Shown in pieces: positions 1-8,354 of a DNA stretch of 64,000 bases. Every line of letters starts with the position of its first letter. The stretch's first letter is position 1. Source of the stretch: Lachnospiraceae bacterium (GTDB lineage: Bacteria; Bacillota; Clostridia; Lachnospirales; Lachnospiraceae); NCBI GenBank assembly GCA_017622575.1, contig JAGAQU010000048.1, forward strand, positions 1 to 64,000, read 5' to 3'. Both the position numbers and the translations under genes were made by a program. The notes below the pieces were generated by a model that saw nothing but the letters and a program-made list of their open reading frames with translations, searched no databases and was not told the origin of the DNA.

Positions 1-732
1 GTTGCAGTTTTCCATGATCACAGCAACCGATTCTTCATTCACATCCGTGGCAACGGTAGTGGCGATATATTTCTGAAAGGAATTGGTATTCATGTCATAC
101 CGGATCGTCAGGATCTTCAGTATCTCATCCCTGGTAAAACCATTGCCCGGAATGAAAGTATCCTTGGTATCCGCCTGTGTATACTCACCTATCCGAAATC
201 TGTCCCAGCCGCAAAGATAGTCAATAACCTCCTGGGCTGTAGCTGTTTTTTCTTTTTCTTCCAGTTTATCAATGGTAGTGCGTCCATAGACATCTGCAAG
301 AAATCGCAGCAGTCTTGTTCCTTCCACGGTAAAAACATAATTATTGTTTTTGTCCAGAATGATCTTAAAGTCGCTGACAGTTGTATCCCCATTCTTTTCA
401 AGCATTTTGATCAGTGTATAGATGGTACTGTTCAGGTTATAATTTTTCATCTTTCCGCTCTCATAGACATCTTCTATGGTCACAGAATAAGCCAGTTCAT
501 TATAAGCCAGAAGATTACCGTTTCTGTCATAAATGCAGCCACGACTTCCCGGAATCGTTCGTTCTTTCATGATCTTTGTCTGAAAAGAATCCAGATATGT
601 TTCTCCATTGACAATCTGCAGATCAAATAATCTGTGAATAATGGTTGCTGCAATCAAAATCATGGCAAGTATCAAAACAAAAGTACGGGATGTTATCATA
701 TTCAAAAAATTTTCTTTGAACTCCTCAAACAA
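1..732 (-). CDS. mrdA: Penicillin-binding protein 2 (class B PBP), N-terminal part
   Basis: This is the first 244 residues of a class B penicillin-binding protein, the peptidoglycan transpeptidase of the elongation machinery. The rest lies beyond base 1, so the catalytic domain is not visible. A short cytoplasmic tail is followed by one membrane segment (about residues 14-30) and then the PBP dimerisation start, with the typical PGSRGCIYDRNGNLLAYN stretch at about 62-79. It directly follows mreD in the mre operon, the usual place of mrdA. I chose a TTG start at 732 because AAAGGAG, overlapping the end of mreD, lies about 10 bases upstream. The first ATG (699) has no well-placed ribosome site. 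Family assignment is secure; the start is less so. Confidence 0.85.
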   Translation of the reverse strand, partial: MFEEFKENFLNMITSRTFVLILAMILIAATIIHRLFDLQIVNGETYLDSFQTKIMKERTIPGSRGCIYDRNGNLLAYNELAYSVTIEDVYESGKMKNYNLNSTIYTLIKMLEKNGDTTVSDFKIILDKNNNYVFTVEGTRLLRFLADVYGRTTIDKLEEKEKTATAQEVIDYLCGWDRFRIGEYTQADTKDTFIPGNGFTRDEILKILTIRYDMNTNSFQKYIATTVATDVNEESVAVIMENCN

Positions 733-737
733 ATCAG

Positions 738-1244
738 TTAGCGCTCCTTTTGTTCTCTGTCTTCAAGTTTTTTGTTTATCCACAATAAAAAAGGATAAAA
801 AATCAAAGTAACAACAATGGTATACACCATTTCCGGAAGTATAATGTGAATCAGATAATAAGTGAAATGAAATCTGCCTCTCATCAAAAACAGGATAATA
901 TAGCTGAGAAGCCCATATACCATATCACTCACAAAGATCAGGGCAAGTGGCAATTTAATATCTTCCGGATAAAAAATCATATTGAATTTCCCGTTGGCAT
1001 ATCCTATATACATATAGATCATGGCATACAGCCCGATCACGCTTCCAAAAAAAATATCTGCAAGCAGTCCGCAAAAAAAGCCGAAAAGAATTCCTACTTT
1101 TTCTCCTCTCATAAAACCAAAGGAGGCTGTCAGGACAATCATCAGATTGGGGATAATGCCACCAAATGCAATTGACTTAAATACCGTGCTCTGCAACACA
1201 AAACAGGAAATTACGAGCAGGAAAGAAACAATAAATCTTCTCAT
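738..1244 (-). CDS. mreD: Rod shape-determining membrane protein MreD
   Basis: A 168-residue, very hydrophobic protein with about five membrane segments and a positively charged C-terminal tail, the size and shape of MreD. MreD is a membrane component of the elongasome that works with MreC, MreB, RodA and PBP2. Its start overlaps the end of mreC by four bases and the PBP2 gene follows at once, so translation is probably coupled. MreD sequences vary widely, so gene order carries much of the identification. Confidence 0.88.
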   Translation of the reverse strand: MRRFIVSFLLVISCFVLQSTVFKSIAFGGIIPNLMIVLTASFGFMRGEKVGILFGFFCGLLADIFFGSVIGLYAMIYMYIGYANGKFNMIFYPEDIKLPLALIFVSDMVYGLLSYIILFLMRGRFHFTYYLIHIILPEMVYTIVVTLIFYPFLLWINKKLEDREQKER

Positions 1245-2116
1245 TCTTCATCTCCTACAGCCTGTTTTGTCTCCGTGATGACAAGCACCTCTTCCAGATG
1301 TTCAAAATCCACTGCCGGAGTGATCAATCCGGATTTTGTCAGATTGTTGGCATCCACATTGATTGCCGATATGTAACCGATCAAAATACCGGGCAGATAT
1401 TTATCGCTGACGTTTGCGGTCACGATCTTATCGCCTTCCACCACTCTGTCGGCACTGTCCACCAGCTTTTCAAAGCTGATAACACCATCCGCATACAATT
1501 CAAGGTCCCCTGTCACAATCAGATTATCCGAGGTTGACAAAACCATGCCGCTTGTGTTGGAATTATCTGCAATTATGGACAATACCTTGGACCAGTTCGG
1601 TCCAACGGCGATAATCCTCCCCACAAGACCGCTTCCGGCCATCACATTCATATCAATGGCAAGACCGTCATTGTATCCTTTATCTATCGTAAAAGAATGG
1701 AACCAGTTACCTGTATCCTTCGCAATGATTCTTGCGCCCACCTTATCATAATCTTCATATTGGGCATCCAGGTCATAAAGTTCACGCAGATTTGTAAGTT
1801 CATACCGATCCTGCTGAAGCCTGATATTTTCCATAGTGAGTTCGTCCACCTGTGCCTTCAGCTCTTCATTTTCTTTCAGCAAAGATCTGATCTCAACAAG
1901 TTCTTCGGAACGGGTACTCAGCCAGGACCCCGCTTTGCTGATTCCTTCCTGCAAAGGCACCACAACAAAACCTCCTATGGCACTTATGGGTGCACTTAGG
2001 AAGTTAGTGCTGAAAGTAAGTATGATCAAACCCGTACATACAATTGTTAAAATAAAAAGGAGATATTTACCGGGTAATGTAAACTTTTCTCCTTTTCTTT
2101 TTACTACTGGACTCAT
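1241..2116 (-). CDS. mreC: Rod shape-determining protein MreC
   Basis: A 291-residue protein with one N-terminal membrane anchor (about residues 18-40), a coiled coil (about 62-112, rich in Glu, Leu and Lys) and a C-terminal beta-domain region. This is the standard MreC plan; the protein sits on the outer face of the membrane and regulates PBP2 and the elongasome. A run of acidic residues ends the protein. It overlaps mreB and mreD by four bases each, indicating a tightly coupled operon. Confidence 0.93.
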   Translation of the reverse strand: MSPVVKRKGEKFTLPGKYLLFILTIVCTGLIILTFSTNFLSAPISAIGGFVVVPLQEGISKAGSWLSTRSEELVEIRSLLKENEELKAQVDELTMENIRLQQDRYELTNLRELYDLDAQYEDYDKVGARIIAKDTGNWFHSFTIDKGYNDGLAIDMNVMAGSGLVGRIIAVGPNWSKVLSIIADNSNTSGMVLSTSDNLIVTGDLELYADGVISFEKLVDSADRVVEGDKIVTANVSDKYLPGILIGYISAINVDANNLTKSGLITPAVDFEHLEEVLVITETKQAVGDEE

Positions 2117-3126
2117 TTACTCATTCCTTCAATAGCATAAGCAACTGATTTATAATTATCTTCTTTTATGATCTTTGAAAGACCGAGAGCAACACTGGTC
2201 ACAGGATTTTCTGATAAATTGACATTCAAACCGGTTCCTTTACTGATCATTTCTGCCAGATGCCCAACCTGCGAAGCACCGCCGGTAAGATAAATACCAT
2301 GTCTGTAGATATCCGCGGCAAGTTCCGGAGGTGTTCTCTCAAGGATTACTTTAATACTGTCAATGATGGTGTGAAAATGCTCGATCAGACATTCATCAAT
2401 CAGCTTCGTGGGAAGCTCACGTTCCACCGGAAGTCCCGTTACGATATCACGTCCATAGACAACTGCACCTTTTCCTTCTTTTTCCAGATCCTTTAATGAC
2501 ATTTTAACGTTTTCAGCAGTTTTACCGCCAATGAGCAGATTAAACTCTCTTCTAACAGCACTTCTGATGGCATCGTCGAATTTCAATCCGCCAACCTTGA
2601 TCAATTTGCTGAGTACAATACCGCCAAGGGACAAAATAGAAATCTCTGTTGTATCATATCCCACATTAACGGTAAGGACACCCTGGGCATTCTTTACATC
2701 AATATCCATACCAAGACCGTCAGCCACAGCCTTTTCAACAACAAGTATCTTTTTTGCCTTCACGCCCGCTTCCTTGATGAGGTCATAGAAAGCTCTCTTT
2801 TCCACCTCTGTCACATCAAAGGGAACCGCTATATAATAATCAGCAGGTTTTACATTACTTCTGGAAAGATCATTGATAAAATATTTTACAAGGAGCTCCA
2901 TATTCTTGATGTCAGCAATCACACCGTTGGAAAGCGGATATGAAATGTGAATATTGGAAGGTGCTTTTTCATACATTTCGAACGCAGAATCACCATAAGC
3001 AAACAATGTATTTTTATTTTCGATGGCGATCATGTTCTTTTCTACCAATATAGTATCATCTGCTCTGTTATAAATTTTAATATTGCTGGTACCTAAATCG
3101 ATACCAAATGCATTCATTGACAACAT
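2113..3126 (-). CDS. mreB: MreB-like actin-family protein with altered phosphate-2 loop
   Basis: A 337-residue actin/Hsp70-fold protein placed between radC and mreC, as expected for the MreB cytoskeletal protein of the elongasome. The phosphate-1 loop is intact (GIDLGTSNIKIY, residues 8-19) and so is the C-terminal adenosine region (LTGGASQVGHL, 280-290). The phosphate-2 loop, usually DIGGGTTE, reads NVGYDTTE (154-161), replacing the conserved Asp with Asn and two glycines. The usual EEP after the catalytic Glu region reads VEKA (130-133). The protein may therefore bind or hydrolyse ATP differently from Bacillus MreB. The ATG at 3126 has AAAGGGG just upstream; a second ATG at 3117 is possible. 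Gene identity by context is good; the functional consequence of the changes is inference. Confidence 0.88.
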   Translation of the reverse strand: MLSMNAFGIDLGTSNIKIYNRADDTILVEKNMIAIENKNTLFAYGDSAFEMYEKAPSNIHISYPLSNGVIADIKNMELLVKYFINDLSRSNVKPADYYIAVPFDVTEVEKRAFYDLIKEAGVKAKKILVVEKAVADGLGMDIDVKNAQGVLTVNVGYDTTEISILSLGGIVLSKLIKVGGLKFDDAIRSAVRREFNLLIGGKTAENVKMSLKDLEKEGKGAVVYGRDIVTGLPVERELPTKLIDECLIEHFHTIIDSIKVILERTPPELAADIYRHGIYLTGGASQVGHLAEMISKGTGLNVNLSENPVTSVALGLSKIIKEDNYKSVAYAIEGMSK

Positions 3127-3138
3127 GAATACCCCTTT

Positions 3139-3834
3139 CTATAATAAGTTTTTTTCTTTGAGACTGGTATAACAGCCGTCCCCGATAATGATGTGATCGA
3201 TCAGGGGAATTTCTACCAGCTCTCCTGTTTCTTTTATCTTGCCGGTAACAAGCAGATCCTCTCTGCTTGGCGTGGCATCACCGCTTGGATGATTGTGTAA
3301 GAGTATCACCGAGGATGCCTGACATTTCAGTGCACGTACAAATACTTCTCTTGGCGATAACAAAGAGGCATTGACTGTACCGATAGACAACACATATTTT
3401 TCAATCAAATGAAGTCTGCTGTCAAGAGACAAAAGCAAAATCATTTCTTTTTCTTCATGCCGAAGTTCCTCCATGAAATAGGATGCCACAGTAGAAGGAA
3501 GGTCGAACCTAAGCTCATCTTCAGCTCTTTCTCTTGCCATACGCTTCGAAAGCTCACCAATACATTTGATCTTAACTGCCTTTACTTCTCCTATTCCGGG
3601 TATTTCCATCAGTTCAGAAAGAGAAATATGATGCAGGGCATTGAGTCCCTTTTGCTTTCCTTTCGGCAAGGATAGAATCTTCTCTGCAAGAGAAACCGCA
3701 GAACAGTTTTTGGTACCTGTCCGCAAAATGACAGCAAGAAGTTCCGCTTCTGACAGGCTTTCCGGCCCGAATTTCAGGAACTTCTCATAAGGCATGTCCA
3801 GGCCAAAAGTTTCTTTTGATAAATTTTTAACCAC
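3139..3834 (-). CDS. radC: RadC family JAB/MPN-domain protein
   Basis: RadC family protein with the usual order: a PYEKFLKFG...LSEAELLAVILRTGT N-terminal helical part, a helix-hairpin-helix (IPGIGEVKAVKI), and a C-terminal MPN/JAMM-like domain with HNHPSGD, an Asp further on and an upstream Glu. The biochemical function of RadC is not settled; a DNA-repair role has been disputed. I start it at a GTG (3834), which has AAAGGAAA five bases upstream and gives 231 residues, the normal family size. An in-frame ATG at 3918 would add 28 unrelated residues and overlap the upstream gene by 32 bases. It sits just before mreB, a placement common in Firmicutes. Confidence 0.88.
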   Translation of the reverse strand: MVKNLSKETFGLDMPYEKFLKFGPESLSEAELLAVILRTGTKNCSAVSLAEKILSLPKGKQKGLNALHHISLSELMEIPGIGEVKAVKIKCIGELSKRMARERAEDELRFDLPSTVASYFMEELRHEEKEMILLLSLDSRLHLIEKYVLSIGTVNASLLSPREVFVRALKCQASSVILLHNHPSGDATPSREDLLVTGKIKETGELVEIPLIDHIIIGDGCYTSLKEKNLL

Positions 3835-3886
3835 AATTTCCTTTCCGGCCCCTTCTCTTACATGGCTTTGAGGAAATTCTATTTTG

Positions 3887-4123
3887 TTAAATGAACCGGT
3901 AAATAACAATTCCCACAATAATACCTATGATACTGGCAACCGTTATTTTAATGGACAATCCGAAGGTGATACACAGAATTCCAAAATCCAGCACAATGGG
4001 ACTGGAAAGTCCAAAGGTTTGTCCATAGTTCAGCCAGGATACCGGAAACAGGCTTCCGATGAAGCCTCCGATCACGATTCCCGCCAGGATAAGCAGGAAA
4101 CAGGCCCAATTATTCTTACGCAT
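3887..4123 (-). CDS. DUF4321 family small membrane protein
   Basis: A small membrane protein of 78 residues with two or three hydrophobic segments and the pattern GIVIGGFIGSLFP...LDFGILCITFGLSIKITVASIIG, which I recognise as DUF4321. This family is found upstream of radC/mre genes in clostridia; function unknown. The ATG at 4123 is favoured because GGAGG lies six bases before it; ATGs at 4129 and 4150 are alternatives. It precedes radC with about 50 bases between the genes and is probably the first gene of the radC-mre unit. Confidence 0.72.
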   Translation of the reverse strand: MRKNNWACFLLILAGIVIGGFIGSLFPVSWLNYGQTFGLSSPIVLDFGILCITFGLSIKITVASIIGIIVGIVIYRFI

Positions 4124-4228
4124 CTTCATCCTCCAACTCCTCTTTCGCATATGAAATTATCTTATCACAAAGCGACTTTGATGTATACCGATTTTAGGGA
4201 AAATTAATAAGTTTCCTTCCCTAATATT

Positions 4229-5533
4229 TTACATAAATCTACTGAAATCTGCACTCACAATGCCTTTCTCGACAAGCTTCTGCAAAGTTTTCATAATGCC
4301 AAATTTTCCGTGCTGCCAGGTCAGACCTCCCTGAAAATAAACGGCATAGGGAGGTTTTATGGGACCGTCTGCACTAAGTTCTATAGAAGACCCAGACACA
4401 AAAGCACCGGCTGCCATAATGACCGGACTGTCATATCCCGGCATATCCCAGGGTTCCGGTGTCACATGTCCATCCACCGCCGCCGCCTGCTGAATCCCCT
4501 GGCAGAAGGCGATTACACCTTCCGGATCTCCGAATGTCACAGCCTGAATAATATCATGTCTGCTCTCCACAGAATCGGGCACTACCGCAAACCCCAGTCT
4601 TTCATAAATATTGGCTGCAAAAATGGCACTCTTTAAAGCATTTGCAGTTACGGAAGGAGCAAGAAACAATCCCTGATAAAATGAATTCAGCACTTGAAGA
4701 GAGGCTCCCACTTCTTTCCCAAGCCCGGGAGAAGTAAGTCTGTAAGCTGCATTTTCAATGCATTCCTTTTTTCCTGCAAGATAACCGCCGATAGGAGCAA
4801 GACCTCCACCCGGATTTTTGATCAGGGAACCCACAACAAGATCCGCTCCCACATCGGAGGGTTCTCTCGCTTCCGTAAATTCTCCGTAACAGTTATCTAC
4901 CATACAGATCACATCCGGTTTTCTTTCTTTGATAAAGGTAATCAATTCTTCAATTCTTTCCACCGAAAGAGTTGGTCTTGTCTGGTATCCTTTGGAACGC
5001 TGTATCGTCACTAATTTTGTTTTGCCGTTGATTGCCCTTGCAATCCCTTCAAAATCAAAGCTGCCATCAGGCAGGAGATCCACCTGACGATAGGAAATAC
5101 CATATTCCTTCAGAGAGCCTTTTGATTCTCTGATACCGATGACTTCTTCCAGTGTGTCATAGGGCTTACCTACCGGAGAAAGAAGTTCATCTCCCGGACG
5201 CAGATTACTCATCAGAGCAAGGGCGAGGGCATGTGTTCCGCAGGTGATCTGCGGACGCACCAGCGCATTCTCCGTATGGAAAATATCCGCATAAACTGCC
5301 TCAAGAGTATCCCTTCCAAGATCATTATATCCATAACCGGTTGTCCCGAGAAGGCAAGCCTCGCTGACTCTGTTTTTCTGCATGGCTCCGATTACTTTTA
5401 GCTGATTATATTCGGATACAGCATCGATCTGTGCAAAGCGGTCCGACAGAGAGTTCCATATTTTTTCACTAAACTCATAGACCTCTTCGCTGATCCCCAT
5501 CTGTTTATACATCGCTTTCTTTTCTATATTCAT
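4229..5533 (-). CDS. PLP-dependent 'aluminium resistance' / methionine gamma-lyase family protein
   Basis: A 434-residue fold-type I PLP enzyme of the family annotated as aluminium resistance protein or methionine gamma-lyase family (YnbB-like). The Schiff-base lysine is probably K239 in SLIKNPGGG, and the Asp that contacts the pyridine nitrogen is D213 in MVDNCYGEF; TGYGYNDLG (65-73) is the family's N-terminal glycine-rich stretch. The true substrate is not known for most members, and the aluminium phenotype comes from only a few reports. It starts two bases after the miaA stop, so it is co-transcribed with miaA, mutL and mutS. Confidence 0.85.
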   Translation of the reverse strand: MNIEKKAMYKQMGISEEVYEFSEKIWNSLSDRFAQIDAVSEYNQLKVIGAMQKNRVSEACLLGTTGYGYNDLGRDTLEAVYADIFHTENALVRPQITCGTHALALALMSNLRPGDELLSPVGKPYDTLEEVIGIRESKGSLKEYGISYRQVDLLPDGSFDFEGIARAINGKTKLVTIQRSKGYQTRPTLSVERIEELITFIKERKPDVICMVDNCYGEFTEAREPSDVGADLVVGSLIKNPGGGLAPIGGYLAGKKECIENAAYRLTSPGLGKEVGASLQVLNSFYQGLFLAPSVTANALKSAIFAANIYERLGFAVVPDSVESRHDIIQAVTFGDPEGVIAFCQGIQQAAAVDGHVTPEPWDMPGYDSPVIMAAGAFVSGSSIELSADGPIKPPYAVYFQGGLTWQHGKFGIMKTLQKLVEKGIVSADFSRFM

Positions 5534-5534
5534 T

Positions 5535-6488
5535 TCATAAAATTCCTTTCTTTCTCAGCATGTCTGTCATAAAATCAAGCATTATATCCTCATCGTAAGA
5601 AAACTCCGGCTTATTCAACCAGATCACATCCTTTTCCCGTCGAAACCAGGTCAGCTGTCTTTTAGCAAAATGCCTGGTATCTCTCTTGATCAGATAAATG
5701 GCATCATCCAATGTAATTTCTCCCTCGAGGTAAGCAAGGATTTCCTTGTAACCCAATCCCTGCATAGACACCATATCCCTGTGGTATCCCATATCTCTCA
5801 AATGCTTCACCTCATGGACCAGCCCATCCTTCAGCATCATGTCAACCCGGGCATCAATACGCCGATACAATTTTTCTCTCTCATCATTCAGTACAAAATA
5901 GACAAAATTATATGGGGATTTTTTTTCTCTTTGTTCTTTATTGTGGAGAGAGATGGGGAATCCGTTTAATTCATAAAATTCAAGCGCACGAATCACACGT
6001 TTTACATTATTTTCATGAATTTCATCTGCTGAAACAGGGTCCTTCTCTCTCAGCAATTCATGAAGATAAACATTTCCCTTTTCCTCTGCAAGTGCTTCCA
6101 GTTTTCCCCTTACATGGCTGGTTTCTTCCTCCTGTTCAAAAGCAACGTCATGAAGAAGCGCCTGAATATAAAATCCGGTTCCTCCGGTCACAATAGGAAT
6201 ATGTCCGTTTTTATATATTTCCGCAAGGCTTTTCTTCGCCATCTGCTGAAAGGTATAAACATTAAATTCTTCATCAGGACTTAACACATCAATCAGGTGA
6301 TGAGGAATCCCCTGCATCTCCTCTTCTTTGATTTTGGCAGATCCGATATTCATATCTCTGTATACCTGCATGGAATCAGCGGAGATGATCTCTCCGCCAA
6401 TTTTCTGTGCAAGCTTAATCGATAATGCTGTTTTCCCTACTGCAGTAGGCCCCGTCAGTATCACCAATGGATCCTTAACATATGTCAC
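5535..6488 (-). CDS. miaA: tRNA dimethylallyltransferase MiaA
   Basis: A 317-residue enzyme that adds a dimethylallyl group to N6 of adenosine 37 in tRNAs reading UNN codons. The P-loop GPTAVGKT is at residues 13-20, followed by SADSMQVYRDMNIGSAK, the VTGGTGFY stretch and the tRNA-binding KRDTRHFAKRQLTWFRR motif near the C-terminus. Its start overlaps the end of mutL by four bases. MiaB, which methylthiolates the MiaA product, lies in the same gene run. Confidence 0.97.
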   Translation of the reverse strand: MTYVKDPLVILTGPTAVGKTALSIKLAQKIGGEIISADSMQVYRDMNIGSAKIKEEEMQGIPHHLIDVLSPDEEFNVYTFQQMAKKSLAEIYKNGHIPIVTGGTGFYIQALLHDVAFEQEEETSHVRGKLEALAEEKGNVYLHELLREKDPVSADEIHENNVKRVIRALEFYELNGFPISLHNKEQREKKSPYNFVYFVLNDEREKLYRRIDARVDMMLKDGLVHEVKHLRDMGYHRDMVSMQGLGYKEILAYLEGEITLDDAIYLIKRDTRHFAKRQLTWFRREKDVIWLNKPEFSYDEDIMLDFMTDMLRKKGIL

Positions 6489-8341
6489 GATATAACCCTC
6501 TTAAACTTCTTTTCAATTTCATATTTGCTCATGGAGATGATGGTAGGTCTTCCGTGAGGACAATGATAGGGGTTATCGAGCGTAAGCAGTTCATCGATCA
6601 ATGCTTCCATCTCTGCTCTCTCCATTTTCGTGTTTCCTTTTACGGCAGACTTACATGCCATGGATGCAAGTTTTTTTAGTATCACATCAGGCGTTCCTTT
6701 CATGGGATTTTCCAAAAGTTCATCCATGATCTCTACAAATAATTCTTTCTCATTACAGCCATATAAGTCTGTGGGCATACTTCTCACCGCAAAAGAACCA
6801 CTGCCAAATTCCTCTATCTCAAATCCAAGCTGTTCAAAATAATCCATATATTCCTTCAAAAGTTCTCCTTCCCATCCCGTAAGATTAATAACCACGGGAG
6901 GATTTAAAAGCTGGGAGGATACATCTTTATTTTGAAGTTCTTTTACAAGCCGCTCATATTTCACTTTTTCATGAGCAGCATGCTGATCCACCATCAAAAG
7001 CTTATCCTTAAATGCAATGAGCCAGTAGGTGTCAAAAATCTGTCCCAGTATCTCATACTCGTCTCTCACATCAGCCGAAAGTATTTTTTCTTCAAACAGA
7101 TTCATCTGCACCGGTTTTTCCACCACAATGTGCTCGGAAGCCTTAATGATATTAGAGTGAATGTCTTCTGCAGTGCCGGATTCATCCTTTGGTGTAAATC
7201 CAAATATCCTGCTTGTCAATCCCTTCTCACCATAAGGGATTTTCTCCTCCTTCAAAAGATTCTCAATCCTTTTCGTTTCAAAAGGTTCCGGAGCTTTTAT
7301 CGGTTCCGTTTTTTCTTTTTCCGGCTCTGACAGCAGTGCCTCAGGAATCATCTCCAGTTCATGAAGCCTCTTATGCACTGCCTCAGATAAAAAGGAATAC
7401 ATATCATTTCCCCTGTGAATACGGATCTGCATCTTGGAAGGATGAACATTTACATCAATTTCCTGGGGATCCATTGTAAAATGAAGAACTGCAAAGGGAA
7501 ATTTATGTTGCATGACATATTGTCTGTAGCCTTCTTCCAGCGCTTTTGAAATAATATCATCCTTCACAAACCGCCCATTCACAAAATAAATTTCAAAATT
7601 GCGGTTGGAACGATTAATCTCCGGCTTACCCAGGTATCCCTTTACTTTGCAAAGACCACATTCCGCTTCGAAGGGAACCGCACCCTCAGCGATTTCTTTG
7701 CCGTAGATACGGTAGATCACTTCTTTCAGATCTCCGTTTCCCGAAGTGTGAAAACGAACCTGTCCCCCACTTACAAATTTAACGGATATATCAGGTCTGG
7801 ATAAGGCAATATGTTCCATCAGATCCGAAACATATCCTCCTTCCGTCTGCGGCTGTTTTAAAAACTTTCTTCTTGCCGGCGTATTATAGAACAGATTATG
7901 GACAAGAAATGTAGTTCCGTCCGGTGCACCGATTTCCTGCACATCTTCCTCTACTCCACCGGCTATGGCATATCGGATACCGGTCAGTTCCTCTTTTGTT
8001 TTGGTGATTACTTCCACCTGAGAAACTGCGGCAATGCTGGATAATGCTTCCCCTCGAAATCCGAGACTTTCCACACAGCCAAGATCTTCTATGGACTTGA
8101 TCTTACTGGTAGCATGGCGCAAGAACGCCTTTTTAATCTCACTTTTATCAATACCACAGCCATTATCAGTGACACGAATCAATGAAATACCGCCATCCTT
8201 CAGTTCCACAGTCACCGCCTTTGCCCCGGCATCAATTGCATTTTCTATCAGTTCCTTGACCACACTGGAAGGTCTCTCTACCACCTCACCGGCAGCAATC
8301 TGATCAATTGTACTTTGACTTAACAGGTTAATTTCCGGCAT
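6485..8341 (-). CDS. mutL: DNA mismatch repair protein MutL
   Basis: A 618-residue MutL with the GHKL ATPase motifs in order (ENAIDAGA, DNGCGI, FRGEALSSI) and the C-terminal endonuclease motifs DQHAAHEKVKYE (the DQHA(x)2E(x)4E metal site), ACKSAVKG and CPHGRP. It is therefore the nicking type of MutL found in bacteria without MutH. The middle (about residues 335-420) is a charged linker. It follows mutS by 13 bases and overlaps miaA by four. Confidence 0.97.
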   Translation of the reverse strand: MPEINLLSQSTIDQIAAGEVVERPSSVVKELIENAIDAGAKAVTVELKDGGISLIRVTDNGCGIDKSEIKKAFLRHATSKIKSIEDLGCVESLGFRGEALSSIAAVSQVEVITKTKEELTGIRYAIAGGVEEDVQEIGAPDGTTFLVHNLFYNTPARRKFLKQPQTEGGYVSDLMEHIALSRPDISVKFVSGGQVRFHTSGNGDLKEVIYRIYGKEIAEGAVPFEAECGLCKVKGYLGKPEINRSNRNFEIYFVNGRFVKDDIISKALEEGYRQYVMQHKFPFAVLHFTMDPQEIDVNVHPSKMQIRIHRGNDMYSFLSEAVHKRLHELEMIPEALLSEPEKEKTEPIKAPEPFETKRIENLLKEEKIPYGEKGLTSRIFGFTPKDESGTAEDIHSNIIKASEHIVVEKPVQMNLFEEKILSADVRDEYEILGQIFDTYWLIAFKDKLLMVDQHAAHEKVKYERLVKELQNKDVSSQLLNPPVVINLTGWEGELLKEYMDYFEQLGFEIEEFGSGSFAVRSMPTDLYGCNEKELFVEIMDELLENPMKGTPDVILKKLASMACKSAVKGNTKMERAEMEALIDELLTLDNPYHCPHGRPTIISMSKYEIEKKFKRVIS

Positions 8342-8354
8342 AAATCTTTCCTTT

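Noticed and set aside
4194..4224. Terminator after the PLP enzyme gene
   Set aside because: An eight-base stem is present, but there is no T-run in the direction of transcription, so I did not list it.
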